Shown: positions 35,291 to 43,543, counted from the stretch's first letter. The stretch: 64,000 nucleotides of DNA from Lentzea californiensis (GCF_024648825.1 NZ_JANBBE010000001.1:1860001-1924000); one strand, 5' to 3'. Notes: generated by a model from the letters alone, not told the origin. Made by a program: numbers and translations.

Positions 35291-36313
35291 CCCCTTCGCC
35301 CGCGCCAGGACCTGGACCTCCGGCAGGAGGTCCGGCAGCGGGCGGTACGGCGTCGCCGTCACCTCGAACCGCTTGCCGGACACCACCCTGCCCTGCCAGG
35401 AGCCCGCGATCTCGCCGTCCACCAGGACCGCCCCGCGCCGGCCGAGGATGCGGAAGATGTCCTTCTGCGCGGCCTTGTCCGGCAGCAGCAGGTCGCGGTC
35501 GCGTGCCTGCAGGTACGGGTCGGTCGGCGGCAGGAGCCTGATCTCCGGCGGTTCGGCTTCGGCGATCTCCACGTCCTCCGGCAGCCACGCCTTCTCGCCC
35601 TCGACGGTGACCTCGACCAGGCCCTCCTTCGGCCACCGCTTCTTGACCTCGCGGGTGCTGGTGCCGAAGTAACCGGCCACTTCGGACGGTCCGGCGGGGC
35701 CGTGCAATGTCAGGTACCGGTGCACCAGCTCGTCGAAGCCCGCCGTCTTGCGCGGCACGCCCGGCCAGCCGTGGATGCGTTCGAACGTCACGGTCTTCTC
35801 CTCCGGGATGATCCGGAGACCCGCCGGCAGCGCGCCGAGGCGGAAGATCGGGTCGCTCACGTGCTCGGTCTGGCAGCCCCGGCACGGTTCGATCGTCTGC
35901 TGGGGCGCCAACGGGGTCAGGGCCTTGCTCACCTCGCCCTTGGCCATCGGCTTCGTGACGATCGACCTCATGGCGGTGGCTATGTGCCGCAGGGACGCCA
36001 GCACGTCGTCCACCTTCGGACGTGCGGCGCGGGCACGGGCGTCGGCGTCGCTCCACGGCCACAGCGCGCGGGCGAACGCCTTCAGCTCGCCGGCCCGGTG
36101 CAGGTGAGGAGCGCCCCGCACGGACCAGGTCACGGTGAAGTCTTCGGTCGACGGTGCGTCCAGCCGGGCGGCGAGACTCAGCAGGGCCGAGCCGGAGGTG
36201 TTGTCCTGGACGCCCAGGGAGAACACCGCCAGCTCGGTCGCGTCGCTGATCCGCCGGTCCAGTTCGTGCTGATGGATCCGGTGGAGGAGCACCTGTTCCC
36301 GGGTGAGGTCCAC
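35261..36313 (-). CDS. AlkZ/YcaQ-like winged-helix DNA glycosylase
   Basis: This HTH_42-family protein of about 350 residues has the catalytic-type Gln loop FSLGVQDNTSGSALLSLAAR (QxD-like position) and tandem winged-helix regions (RYLTLHGPAGPSEVAGYFGT). A C-terminal barrel completes it (LPPTDPYLQARDRDLLLPD, then LVDGEIAGSWQGR). Relatives excise bulky alkyl lesions or unhook interstrand crosslinks, often protecting producers of alkylating antibiotics. GTG at 36313 gives VDLTREQVLLHRIHQHELDR; a longer frame to 36376 would invade the upstream gene. The substrate is not predictable. Confidence 0.82.
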   Translation of the reverse strand: MDLTREQVLLHRIHQHELDRRISDATELAVFSLGVQDNTSGSALLSLAARLDAPSTEDFTVTWSVRGAPHLHRAGELKAFARALWPWSDADARARAARPKVDDVLASLRHIATAMRSIVTKPMAKGEVSKALTPLAPQQTIEPCRGCQTEHVSDPIFRLGALPAGLRIIPEEKTVTFERIHGWPGVPRKTAGFDELVHRYLTLHGPAGPSEVAGYFGTSTREVKKRWPKEGLVEVTVEGEKAWLPEDVEIAEAEPPEIRLLPPTDPYLQARDRDLLLPDKAAQKDIFRILGRRGAVLVDGEIAGSWQGRVVSGKRFEVTATPYRPLPDLLPEVQVLARAKGLDDASVKGD

Positions 36314-36323
36314 CCGGACATTC

Positions 36324-37820
36324 TTACGCCTTCGGAACCGTGAGGCTCGACGGTCCGAAGGTGACGGTTGAGCCACGCGTCGATTCCGTCAGGTAACGCG
36401 GGTCCACCGTGTCGATCACCAGTGCGAGCCGGTTGCCCCAGCCGACGTCCCACACCGTCGGCTCCAGCTCCACGTCGAGCGTCTGCGTGCGGCCCGCACC
36501 CGTCACCTTGACGGGCTTGTGCGTGATCAACGCACCGAGGCCCAGCGGTCCCACCTCGTACAGGTACGCGAACAACGTCGTCGTCTCCGCACTCGGTGTC
36601 ACCTGGAGCTTGAGCTTCGGCGTGCCGGCGAGCGTCGCACCCGTCGGGTACTGCGGCCCGCTCCACACGCCCGCGACGTTGCGGTCGACGAACGGCAGCG
36701 ACACCCCGGTCGGGATGTTCAGGAACCCTTGCAGCGCACCGGAGAGCAGGATCGTGCCGCTGTCGGCGACGGTGCCCCAGCCGGCGTGGATCCTCCTGCC
36801 GTCGAGCTGCACGGTGTCCGCGTTGCCGTCCGGCCAGGCCCCGAACTTCTTCCACGTGCCACCGTTGTTGGGCTTGAGCTGCACCGGCTGTTCGGCGTCG
36901 ATGCCGTTGGCCGTGCCCTTGACGTGGCGGTCGAACCAGCGGCCGACCGACTCCCAGATCTCGTTGGGCAGCCCCGCCGCGCCGAACAGTTCGGCGGTGG
37001 CGTGGTCACCCGGCGAGAGCATCAGCCGCTTCGGGCCGGTCAGCCTGCCGTAGAAGTCCGCGATCTGGCCCGGCGCGAACATGCCGTCGTTCCAGGCGTT
37101 GCCGAGCATGACCGCGGTGCCGTTGGCGTTGATCTGGGCGATCTTGGACGCCGCCGAGCGTTCGGCGGAGATCGGCACGACCTCCCAGAACCTGCCGTCG
37201 CGGTAGGCGTCCTCGGCTTCGACGAGGACGGGACCGGGACGCCCGGTGACCTTGCCCGCCGCGAGCAGGACCTCGACGGCCTGCTTGTTGACCGTGCTGT
37301 TCGGGTAGAGCGAGCGGGCCAGGTCGGTCCACGTGCTCAGCGCCGCCGCGGCCTTGATGCGCTTGTCGTTCGCCGCGGCCAGCAGCGACTGCCCGGCACC
37401 GTAGGAGATCCCGGCCGCACCGACCTTGGTGCCGTCGGCGCGCGCGTTGGCGATGGCCCAGTCGATGACCTTGCTGACGTCACCGACGGTCTCAGGCCCG
37501 GCGACGTCGATCGTGCCGCCCGAGTCCCAGAAGCCGCGGCTGGTGTAGCTCACCACGACGTACCCGGACTGCTTGGCGAGCTTGGCCGCCGCGCCGACGT
37601 ACTCGATGTTGGGAACCGCCCAGCTGGACGGCATGACGAGCAACGGGAAAGGGCCGTTGCCCAGTCCGGTCGGCTCGACGACGAGGGCCTGCAGAGCGGT
37701 GCCACCGACGCCGGGGATCGACCGGTACGAGATCTGGTGCCCAGGGACCACCGCGAGGGCGGCCGGAGCACCGAGCAGGGTGGAGAGGAGTACCAGGACT
37801 AGAACAAGTGACCGTCGCAC
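36324..37820 (-). CDS. secreted alpha/beta hydrolase, CocE/NonD or X-Pro dipeptidase type (S15)
   Basis: This exported hydrolase of 498 residues has a Sec signal of about 24 residues (MRRSLVLVLVLLSTLLGAPA). The alpha/beta domain has nucleophile motif GISYGAG (Ser in G-x-S-x-G), a putative acid Asp in NAWNDGMF and His in SPGDHATAE. A C-terminal beta domain resembles the Xaa-Pro dipeptidase jelly roll (LKLQVTPSAETTTLFAYLYE). It probably cleaves esters or peptides outside the cell. The 5' gap holds two TACT-N4-AGTA palindromes, so regulated expression is likely. Confidence 0.84.
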   Translation of the reverse strand: MRRSLVLVLVLLSTLLGAPAALAVVPGHQISYRSIPGVGGTALQALVVEPTGLGNGPFPLLVMPSSWAVPNIEYVGAAAKLAKQSGYVVVSYTSRGFWDSGGTIDVAGPETVGDVSKVIDWAIANARADGTKVGAAGISYGAGQSLLAAANDKRIKAAAALSTWTDLARSLYPNSTVNKQAVEVLLAAGKVTGRPGPVLVEAEDAYRDGRFWEVVPISAERSAASKIAQINANGTAVMLGNAWNDGMFAPGQIADFYGRLTGPKRLMLSPGDHATAELFGAAGLPNEIWESVGRWFDRHVKGTANGIDAEQPVQLKPNNGGTWKKFGAWPDGNADTVQLDGRRIHAGWGTVADSGTILLSGALQGFLNIPTGVSLPFVDRNVAGVWSGPQYPTGATLAGTPKLKLQVTPSAETTTLFAYLYEVGPLGLGALITHKPVKVTGAGRTQTLDVELEPTVWDVGWGNRLALVIDTVDPRYLTESTRGSTVTFGPSSLTVPKA

Positions 37821-37860
37821 TCTGGTCCTCCTTGACCATGACGTAGATCACACAGGGTTG

Positions 37861-37898
37861 TTACTGGGGAGTAAAGCAGTTGGCTACTCATGAGTAGC
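37861..37898. promoter_or_regulatory. tandem TetR-like operators TACT-N4-AGTA
   Basis: Two inverted repeats share TACT-N4-AGTA: TTACTGGGGAGTAA (37861-37874) and GCTACTCATGAGTAGC (37883-37898, a perfect 16-bp palindrome). Their centres are 23 bp apart, about two helical turns. They lie 41-78 bp before the secreted hydrolase start and 40 bp before the divergent short gene, as expected for a repressor of the TetR type. Confidence 0.62.
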
Positions 37899-37937
37899 AA
37901 GCGGCTGTGAGCCAGCTCACTGTCTACGCTGGGTGGT

Positions 37938-38276
37938 GTGAACCGATTCCGCGTCACTGAGCTGCCGAAAGACCGCGTGCTGGTCGTTGCGCATCTGACC
38001 AGCGCGGACGCCCTCGCCGGGGCGGTCGAGGCCGGCGCCGACGTGGTCGAGTTCGACGGCGAGCTGGAACTGCCGCCGCTGTCCGGGGCGTTGGACGTCG
38101 TGACGATCCCGGCAGGGGACGAGGACTTCACGCTCGCGGCTGCCACAGTGGCCGCGATGTCCGGAGCACGTGCCGTTCGTGCGTCCGACGTGCGGCAGGC
38201 GAGGAAGGTCGTGGAGATGGTCGCGAGCGTGACGGGCACCCGGCCGCCTGCCAGGGCACTGAGGGCGCTCGCCTGA
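37938..38276 (+). CDS. FolP-like shortened protein at the folP2 position, 112 aa
   Basis: The 112-residue protein lies where mycobacteria have folP2 (dihydropteroate synthase), directly before gpgS and overlapping it. Its middle (ADALAGAVEAGADVVEFDGE) resembles the DHPS strand AL-x-AGADIVDVGGES. Its end (AAMSGARAVRASDVRQARKV) resembles the DHPS C-terminal VRVHDV helix. The about 150 residues that carry the pterin and pABA sites are absent. It is therefore read as an internally deleted, catalytically dead FolP relative, perhaps retained for coupling gpgS translation. This is inference; an alignment would be needed. Confidence 0.55.
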   Translation: MNRFRVTELPKDRVLVVAHLTSADALAGAVEAGADVVEFDGELELPPLSGALDVVTIPAGDEDFTLAAATVAAMSGARAVRASDVRQARKVVEMVASVTGTRPPARALRALA

Positions 38277-39187
38277 TGCTGCCCTCCGTCGAAGCCTGGT
38301 TCGCCTCGCACACCTGGCAGCAGCCGTCGTGGACCCCCGCCGAACTGGTGGCGCTGAAACGCGGCCGGACCGTGTCCGTCGTGCTGCCCGCGCTGAACGA
38401 GGAGGAGACCGTCGGGGAGGTCGTCTCCGTGGTCCGGCCGTTGCTCGGGACGCTGGTGGACGAGCTGGTGGTGATGGACTCCGGCTCGACCGACCGGACG
38501 GTGGAGGCCGCCTCCGCCGCCGGGGCGCGCGTCGTGCTGCGCGAGGACGTCGTGCCGTGGCTGGAACCGTTGCCGGGCAAGGGCGAGGTGCTGTGGCGCT
38601 CGCTCGCCGCGACGTCCGGGGACCTGGTCGTGTTCCTGGACTCCGACCTGGTCGACCCGGAGACCGCGTTCGTCACGGCGTTGCTGGGGCCGTTGCTGCT
38701 GGACGGCGGCGTGCACCTGGTGAAGGGGTTCTACCGGCGGCCGTTGCGGCTGGAGAGCTCCGGTGGCGGCCGGGTGACCGAGCTGGTCGCGCGGCCGTTG
38801 CTGAACACGTTGCGACCGGAGCTCTCCGGTGTGGTGCAGCCACTCGGCGGCGAGTACGCGGCCACCCGGTCCTTTCTGGAGTCCGTGCCGTTCGCGGCCG
38901 GGTACGGCGTGGAGATCGGGCTGCTGCTGGACGTGCACCGGGTGCACGGGCTTTCCGCGCTGGCGCAGGTGAACCTGGGCGTGCGCAAGCACCGGAACCG
39001 GTCTCTGCTGCAGCTCGGCGCGATGTCGTCGCAGATCATAGGGACGGCGCTGGCGCGCTGCGGGGTCGAGGCGCAATCCGGTCCGCTGACGCAGTTCGTG
39101 CAGGTCGGCGGCGAGTGGCTACCCGACTCGACCGACGTGCTCGTGGCCGATCGGCCCCCGATGACGCACGTGATCGAAAAGGGCTAG
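38276..39187 (+). CDS. gpgS: glucosyl-3-phosphoglycerate synthase
   Basis: The GT81-family enzyme of 303 residues has N-terminal VSVVLPALNEEETVGEVV, the metal/nucleotide site VVFLDSDLVDP (D-x-D), and LELGGEYAA-type acceptor region PLGGEYAATRSFLES. It transfers glucose from an NDP-glucose to 3-phosphoglycerate, the first step toward glucosylglycerate and methylglucose lipopolysaccharides. The ATG overlaps the preceding gene's stop. Its last 69 bases overlap the convergent cydC, an unusually deep overlap. Confidence 0.95.
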   Translation: MLPSVEAWFASHTWQQPSWTPAELVALKRGRTVSVVLPALNEEETVGEVVSVVRPLLGTLVDELVVMDSGSTDRTVEAASAAGARVVLREDVVPWLEPLPGKGEVLWRSLAATSGDLVVFLDSDLVDPETAFVTALLGPLLLDGGVHLVKGFYRRPLRLESSGGGRVTELVARPLLNTLRPELSGVVQPLGGEYAATRSFLESVPFAAGYGVEIGLLLDVHRVHGLSALAQVNLGVRKHRNRSLLQLGAMSSQIIGTALARCGVEAQSGPLTQFVQVGGEWLPDSTDVLVADRPPMTHVIEKG

Positions 39188-40420
39188 CTGCTCCTCCCGG
39201 TGGGTGACGACCAGCGCGGCGCCCTGGCAGTTGTCCAGGACCTTGCCGAGCACGCGGTCGGCCTGTTCCGGGTCGAGGCCCTCGGTGGGCTCGTCCAGGA
39301 GCAGGACCTCCGGGTCCGCCAGCACCGACCTGGCGAGGACCAGGCGTTGTCGCTGGCCTCCCGAGATCTCCTCGCCGCGTTCGCCGACGACCCGGTCCCA
39401 GTCGAGGTCCAGCTCGGCGATCCCGGCTGCCCTGTCGAGTTCTTCCTGGGTGGCGCCGGGTTTGGCCAGCAGGACGTTCGTGCGGACCGTGGTGTGGAAG
39501 ACGTGGGCGTCGGCCAGCGCGCCCCTGCTCGGTTCGAGTTTCCGCGCGAGGGCGTTGAGAAGCGTCGTCTTGCCCGAACCGCTCGGGCCGACGATCGCCG
39601 TTCTGCCGGTCAGTTCCAGGGTTTCCGGCTCGTGGGCCGGTTCGGGCTCGTCGGTGGGTTCCGGGACGGGCCTGCTCAGGGCCGCGAGCGGGACGGTGAT
39701 CTCGAACGTGGCGACGGCGGCCATGACCAGCCAGGCCGGTTCGTGCTGCGCGAGCATCAGCAGTGCCGCGCCGAACTGGACGGCGATCGCCAGCGGTGTC
39801 AGATCTCGCGTGCGTTCGCTGCGGGACAGCTCTTTCGCGGTTTCGGTGGCGGTGCGGAGTTTGTCGTCGAACAGGCCGTAGGCGATGAGTTCTTCTTTGC
39901 TGTGGAGGAGTTCGGTGGTTTGTTCGGTCAGCCTGGCGCGCAACGGGGTGAGGTCCCGCGGCCTGCGGACGGCGAGCCAGGGCAGCAGGGCGAGGTTGAC
40001 CAGCAGACCGGCGAGCAGCGGCAGCGAGAAGCCCGAGGCGGCCGTGACGACGGCGCCGACCAGCGCGGCGGTGATCCACGGGAGGGTGGCGCGGAGCCTG
40101 GTGTCGAGGTGCTGGTCGACGTTCGTGACGATGCGGGTCAGCGCCGTGCCGGACGGGACGTGCCTGCGGTGCGCGAGGTCGTCGTAGACCCGGCCCCGTA
40201 GTTCGACGGCCTCGCTGAGCACGGCCTTGTGGCTGGACAGGCGTTCCAGGTAGCGCAGGGCGCCCTTGGCGAGCGCGAGCGTGCGGACCGCGACGATCGC
40301 CACGGTCAGCGCCTGCATCGGCGGGTGCTCGGCGGCGCGCATGATCAGCCAGGTCGCGGTCGCGGTGAGACCGACGCCGGCGAGTTCGGCGAGCGTGCCG
40401 ATGAAGATCGCGAGCTTCAC
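39119..40420 (-). CDS. cydC: CydC-type ABC transporter half, compact form
   Basis: This ABC half-transporter (433 residues) follows cydD with a 4-base overlap. The membrane region is residues 1-250. The ATPase has Walker A GPSGSGKTT (278-286), signature ISGGQRQR (352-359), Walker B VLLLDEP (372-378) and switch His407. Between Walker A and the helical region only about 15 residues (ARKLEPSRGALADAHVFHTT) are present; the usual Q-loop strand with VPQD is missing. Typical CydC is 550-580 residues. The partner is CydD; together they export cysteine/glutathione-type thiols or bind heme for bd oxidase assembly. The 3' end overlaps gpgS. Confidence 0.88.
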   Translation of the reverse strand: MKLAIFIGTLAELAGVGLTATATWLIMRAAEHPPMQALTVAIVAVRTLALAKGALRYLERLSSHKAVLSEAVELRGRVYDDLAHRRHVPSGTALTRIVTNVDQHLDTRLRATLPWITAALVGAVVTAASGFSLPLLAGLLVNLALLPWLAVRRPRDLTPLRARLTEQTTELLHSKEELIAYGLFDDKLRTATETAKELSRSERTRDLTPLAIAVQFGAALLMLAQHEPAWLVMAAVATFEITVPLAALSRPVPEPTDEPEPAHEPETLELTGRTAIVGPSGSGKTTLLNALARKLEPSRGALADAHVFHTTVRTNVLLAKPGATQEELDRAAGIAELDLDWDRVVGERGEEISGGQRQRLVLARSVLADPEVLLLDEPTEGLDPEQADRVLGKVLDNCQGAALVVTHREEQLALFDHVRHRGPIGHEHVGRVG

Positions 40421-41766
40421 ACCTCCACCACCCTGTCGACCTCGCCGAGCAGTGCGGGCCGGTGCGCGACGATCACCGCGGTCCGGCCTCGGGTGAACTC
40501 ACGGGTTGCCTCCAGCACTAGGGACTCCGTTTCCGCGTCGAGGTGTGCGGTCGGTTCGTCGAGCAGGAACAGCCCTGCCTGACGCCGGTCCAGGGCGTTG
40601 GCCAGCGCGACCCGCTGCTGCTCGCCGGACGAGAGGTTCGCCGGGACGAGCGTGGGGCGTTGCGGCACCCACGACAGCGCTGCCAGCCACTGCCCGTGGT
40701 CGATCTCCCGCAGGTCGACGCCACCGACGAGCACGCGGCCGTGGTCGGGCCGCACGAAACCCAGCAGCAGCCCGAGGATCGTGCTCTTGCCCGCGCCGCT
40801 CGGGCCGACCAGCGCGATCCGGTCACCGGGCCGGATGCGCAGCGAGAAGTTCTTCAGGCTGCGGACGCTCACGCCGTCGAGCACGATCTCGGCCTGGGCG
40901 AGGTCCGGCGGCGCCTGACCCGTGGTTTCTTGATGTGCAGGCACTTTGGCGAGCACCTCCCGGCCCTGAGCGCTCGCGTGGTACTGCGCCCCTGCGGCCC
41001 GGAGCGGCAAGAATGCCTCCGGGGCAAGGAAAAGCACGAGGAGTGCGGTCTGCAGCGGCACTCCGCCGTCGAGCAGCCTGAGTCCGATCGGCACGGCGAC
41101 CACCGCCACCGACATCGTGGCGACCAGTTCCAGCACGAACGCCGACAGGAACGCGACCCGAAGCGCCGACATCGTCTCGGTCAGGTGCCGCGCGGCCAGC
41201 GTGCGGACGGTCGTGGACTGCGCCTCGGCCCGCCCGAACGCCCGCAGCGTGCCGATTCCCTTGACCACGTCGAGGAAGTGCCCGCCGAGCGTGGCCAGCG
41301 CGTCCCACTGGCGGGCCGTCCGTGCGCGGGTGTGCGCGCCGACCAGCACACCGAAGATGGGGATCAACGGCAGCGTCACGAGGATCGTCAGGGCCGCGGT
41401 GAGGTCCGCGAACGCCAGCCTGATCACCACCGCGAGCGGCACAGCCACCGCCAGGACCTGTTGCGGCAGATACCCGATGACGTACGGCGTCACGTCGTGC
41501 ACGCCCCGAGTGATCAGCGTGGCGACCTCACCGGCCTTGGTGCCGGGCGAGCGCAGGAACGCTTCCCGCAGCCGTGCCCGCGTCCGTTCGGCGGCCCGGT
41601 GCGCCCACTCGCGGTGCACCCACCAGACCAGCACTCGTGCGCCGATGACCAGGCACAGCAGGAGAATCCCCGTTCCGCCGCTCAGCACCGACGCCAGGAG
41701 CTCGGCCTGGGCGAGCACCAGGAACGGGACCGGGATCAGCGCGAGGAGATGGCGACGATCGACCAT
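40417..41766 (-). CDS. cydD: CydD-type ABC transporter half, compact form
   Basis: This ABC half-transporter (449 residues) has the CydD start (RHLLALIPVPFLVLAQAELL) and Walker A GPSGAGKST (321-329). Q369 in WVPQRP is the Q-loop, the signature is SSGEQQRVA (379-387), with Walker B LFLLDEP and switch His435. Only 10 residues separate the Q-loop from the signature, where about 45 are usual, so the helical subdomain is absent. The ATG at 41766 overlaps cydB by 31 bases. It pairs with CydC, whose missing piece is a different one. Confidence 0.88.
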   Translation of the reverse strand: MVDRRHLLALIPVPFLVLAQAELLASVLSGGTGILLLCLVIGARVLVWWVHREWAHRAAERTRARLREAFLRSPGTKAGEVATLITRGVHDVTPYVIGYLPQQVLAVAVPLAVVIRLAFADLTAALTILVTLPLIPIFGVLVGAHTRARTARQWDALATLGGHFLDVVKGIGTLRAFGRAEAQSTTVRTLAARHLTETMSALRVAFLSAFVLELVATMSVAVVAVPIGLRLLDGGVPLQTALLVLFLAPEAFLPLRAAGAQYHASAQGREVLAKVPAHQETTGQAPPDLAQAEIVLDGVSVRSLKNFSLRIRPGDRIALVGPSGAGKSTILGLLLGFVRPDHGRVLVGGVDLREIDHGQWLAALSWVPQRPTLVPANLSSGEQQRVALANALDRRQAGLFLLDEPTAHLDAETESLVLEATREFTRGRTAVIVAHRPALLGEVDRVVEV

Positions 41767-42383
41767 TGCGCCAGCACCACCAGCGGGATGATCGGGACCG
41801 CGACCCACGCGAGCAGGCCGAGGGTGTCGTCGTGCGCCATGAGACCGGTGACGTCGATCGAGCTGAACGCCAGCGGGATCGGCAGCGCGCAGAGCAGCGC
41901 GGTGACGGGGAACAGCTTCCAGCGCCGGGTCTGGAACACCCAGCCGTGCACCGCGAACAGCACCGGCATGACGAGCGCCACCGGCCAGGGCGCGTGCAGC
42001 AGGTGCGCCAGGAACAGCCCCCAGCCCACCGACACCATCAGCGCGCCCGTGAACACCAGCCACCACCAGAGCCGCAGTTGCACGGCCGCCATGAACAGCA
42101 CCAGCCCGGCCAGGAGCAGCGTGAACGTGCTGTGTGCGCCGGAGAGCAGCTCGCCTTCGAGGCGTGGGAACGCCGCGAACAGGACTCCGATCGCGGCGAC
42201 CAGCCACACCTCGTTGCCCAGGAAGAACGGTGTGACGAGACGATACGTCTCGTCTCGTTTGCGATGAGACGAGACGTATCGTCTCGGCAGGGCCAGCAGC
42301 AGGCCGGAGCCGTAGTCGAAGCCGGCCAGAGCGAAGTACCCGACGGTGAGAACACCGAGCACGGTCAGCCAGAGAGTTTCCAT
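41736..42383 (-). CDS. cydB: cytochrome bd oxidase subunit II, short form
   Basis: This membrane protein (215 residues) has the CydB start TLWLTVLGVLTVGYFALAGF with DYGSG (Asp of the quinol-side channel) and GNEVWLVAAIGVLFAAFP. Typical CydB has about 340-380 residues and 8-9 helices; here seven are seen, and the middle section is missing. A perfect palindrome of 21-bp arms lies in its coding sequence (42236-42286) and encodes the basic/hydroxyl loop RYVSSHRKRDETYR. The ATG shares one base with the cydA stop. It should pair with CydA, if functional. Confidence 0.85.
   Translation of the reverse strand: METLWLTVLGVLTVGYFALAGFDYGSGLLLALPRRYVSSHRKRDETYRLVTPFFLGNEVWLVAAIGVLFAAFPRLEGELLSGAHSTFTLLLAGLVLFMAAVQLRLWWWLVFTGALMVSVGWGLFLAHLLHAPWPVALVMPVLFAVHGWVFQTRRWKLFPVTALLCALPIPLAFSSIDVTGLMAHDDTLGLLAWVAVPIIPLVVLAQWSIVAISSR
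42236..42286. repeat. perfect 21-bp-arm palindrome inside cydB
   Basis: The left arm 42236-42256 and right arm 42266-42286 are exact complements around the 9-base spacer GTTTGCGAT. Each arm holds the near-palindrome CGAGACG-ATA-CGTCTCG, resembling a TetR-type operator. It is one of the longest perfect inverted repeats in the window and the only one wholly inside a coding region. Confidence 0.92.
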
Positions 42384-43543
42384 TAGAGCGTCACCACCAT
42401 CGGCGAGACAGGAGCGGGCGCCACGTCCGGACCGCGACGGACCGCACGCGCGATCAACGCCCAGTCGACGCAGGCCAGCGCCAGGAACAGGAATGTGAAC
42501 ACGACGAGCGACAACAGGATCTGCGAAGCGTCCACATGCGACACCGCGTCCTCGGTGCGCAGCAGGCCGTAGATCAGCCACGGCTGCCGCCCGATCTCCC
42601 GGAACATCCACCCGAAGATGGCCGCGACGAAGGGGAACGGGATGCCGATCACCATGAGGTACAACGGAAAGCGCATCCGGATCACGGCGTCCTTCACGAG
42701 CAGCGGCAGCGTGAGCCAGCTGATCATCGTCAGGCCCATCCCGATGAGGATCATGAACCCGAGCGGTGCGCCGATCCACGGCGCCGCCTCGGTCTTGTCC
42801 GGCTGGTACCGGGCGATCACGGGGAACTGGGCGAACCCGGCGCCGATCAACGCCGGGGTGGCCAGCGCCGTGGTGACCACGCCCATCCGCAGTGAGCGGC
42901 GGAAGAAGTCGACCTCGGGCGTCCGCTTGATGAAGTGGTACGCCGAGATCCCGGTCATGAACACGCCGCCGGCCGTGATCGCCGCGAAGACCACGTGCGT
43001 CAGCGCCGAGGTGAAGGCCGGGTTGGTCAGCAGCGCGCCGAAGTCGTCCAGCCGCAGCACGTTCCCGTCGACCCGGTAGCCGACGGGATTCTGCAGGAAC
43101 CCGTTCGCCGCCATGATCCAGAACGCCGACGCGAACGCGGTCAGCGCCGTCAGGTACAGCAACGCGAGGTGCAGCCAGCGGTTGAGCCGGCCCCAGCCGA
43201 AGATCCACAGCCCGAGGAACGTCGACTCCAGGAAGAACGCGACCAGCGTCTCCATCGCGAGCGGCGCGCCGAACACGTCACCGGCGTAGGTCGCGAGGCC
43301 CGACCAGTTCAGCCCGAACTGGAACTCCATCACGATGCCGGTGACGATCCCGAGCGCGTAGTTGATCACGTAGATCCGGCCCCAGAACCGCGTCATCCGC
43401 TCGTGCACGGCCGCGCCGGTGATCGTGAACCTCGTCTGCATGACCACCAGCAGGGTCACCAGACCCAGCGTGAGCAGCACGAACAGGAAGTGGAACGACG
43501 TGGTCGACGCGAACTGGAGGCGGGCGAGGTCTACTGCGCTCAT
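42383..43543 (-). CDS. cydA: cytochrome bd oxidase subunit I, very short Q-loop form
   Basis: This heme subunit (386 residues) keeps heme b595 ligand His18 (FHFLFVLLTLG), E98 and E106 (METLVAFFLESTF), His183 (LTHVVFAA) and GRQPW (318-322) with E316. From His183 to the next conserved helix (GFMILIGMG, 262-270) only about 80 residues remain, against 140-200 in known forms. The Q-loop is reduced to about a dozen residues (ARYQPDKTEAAPW). The residue expected as the axial Met of heme b558 is uncertain (Leu by one alignment, Met two places earlier). CydAB oxidises quinol and reduces oxygen at high affinity. It is divergent from a padR gene. Confidence 0.9.
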   Translation of the reverse strand: MSAVDLARLQFASTTSFHFLFVLLTLGLVTLLVVMQTRFTITGAAVHERMTRFWGRIYVINYALGIVTGIVMEFQFGLNWSGLATYAGDVFGAPLAMETLVAFFLESTFLGLWIFGWGRLNRWLHLALLYLTALTAFASAFWIMAANGFLQNPVGYRVDGNVLRLDDFGALLTNPAFTSALTHVVFAAITAGGVFMTGISAYHFIKRTPEVDFFRRSLRMGVVTTALATPALIGAGFAQFPVIARYQPDKTEAAPWIGAPLGFMILIGMGLTMISWLTLPLLVKDAVIRMRFPLYLMVIGIPFPFVAAIFGWMFREIGRQPWLIYGLLRTEDAVSHVDASQILLSLVVFTFLFLALACVDWALIARAVRRGPDVAPAPVSPMVVTL

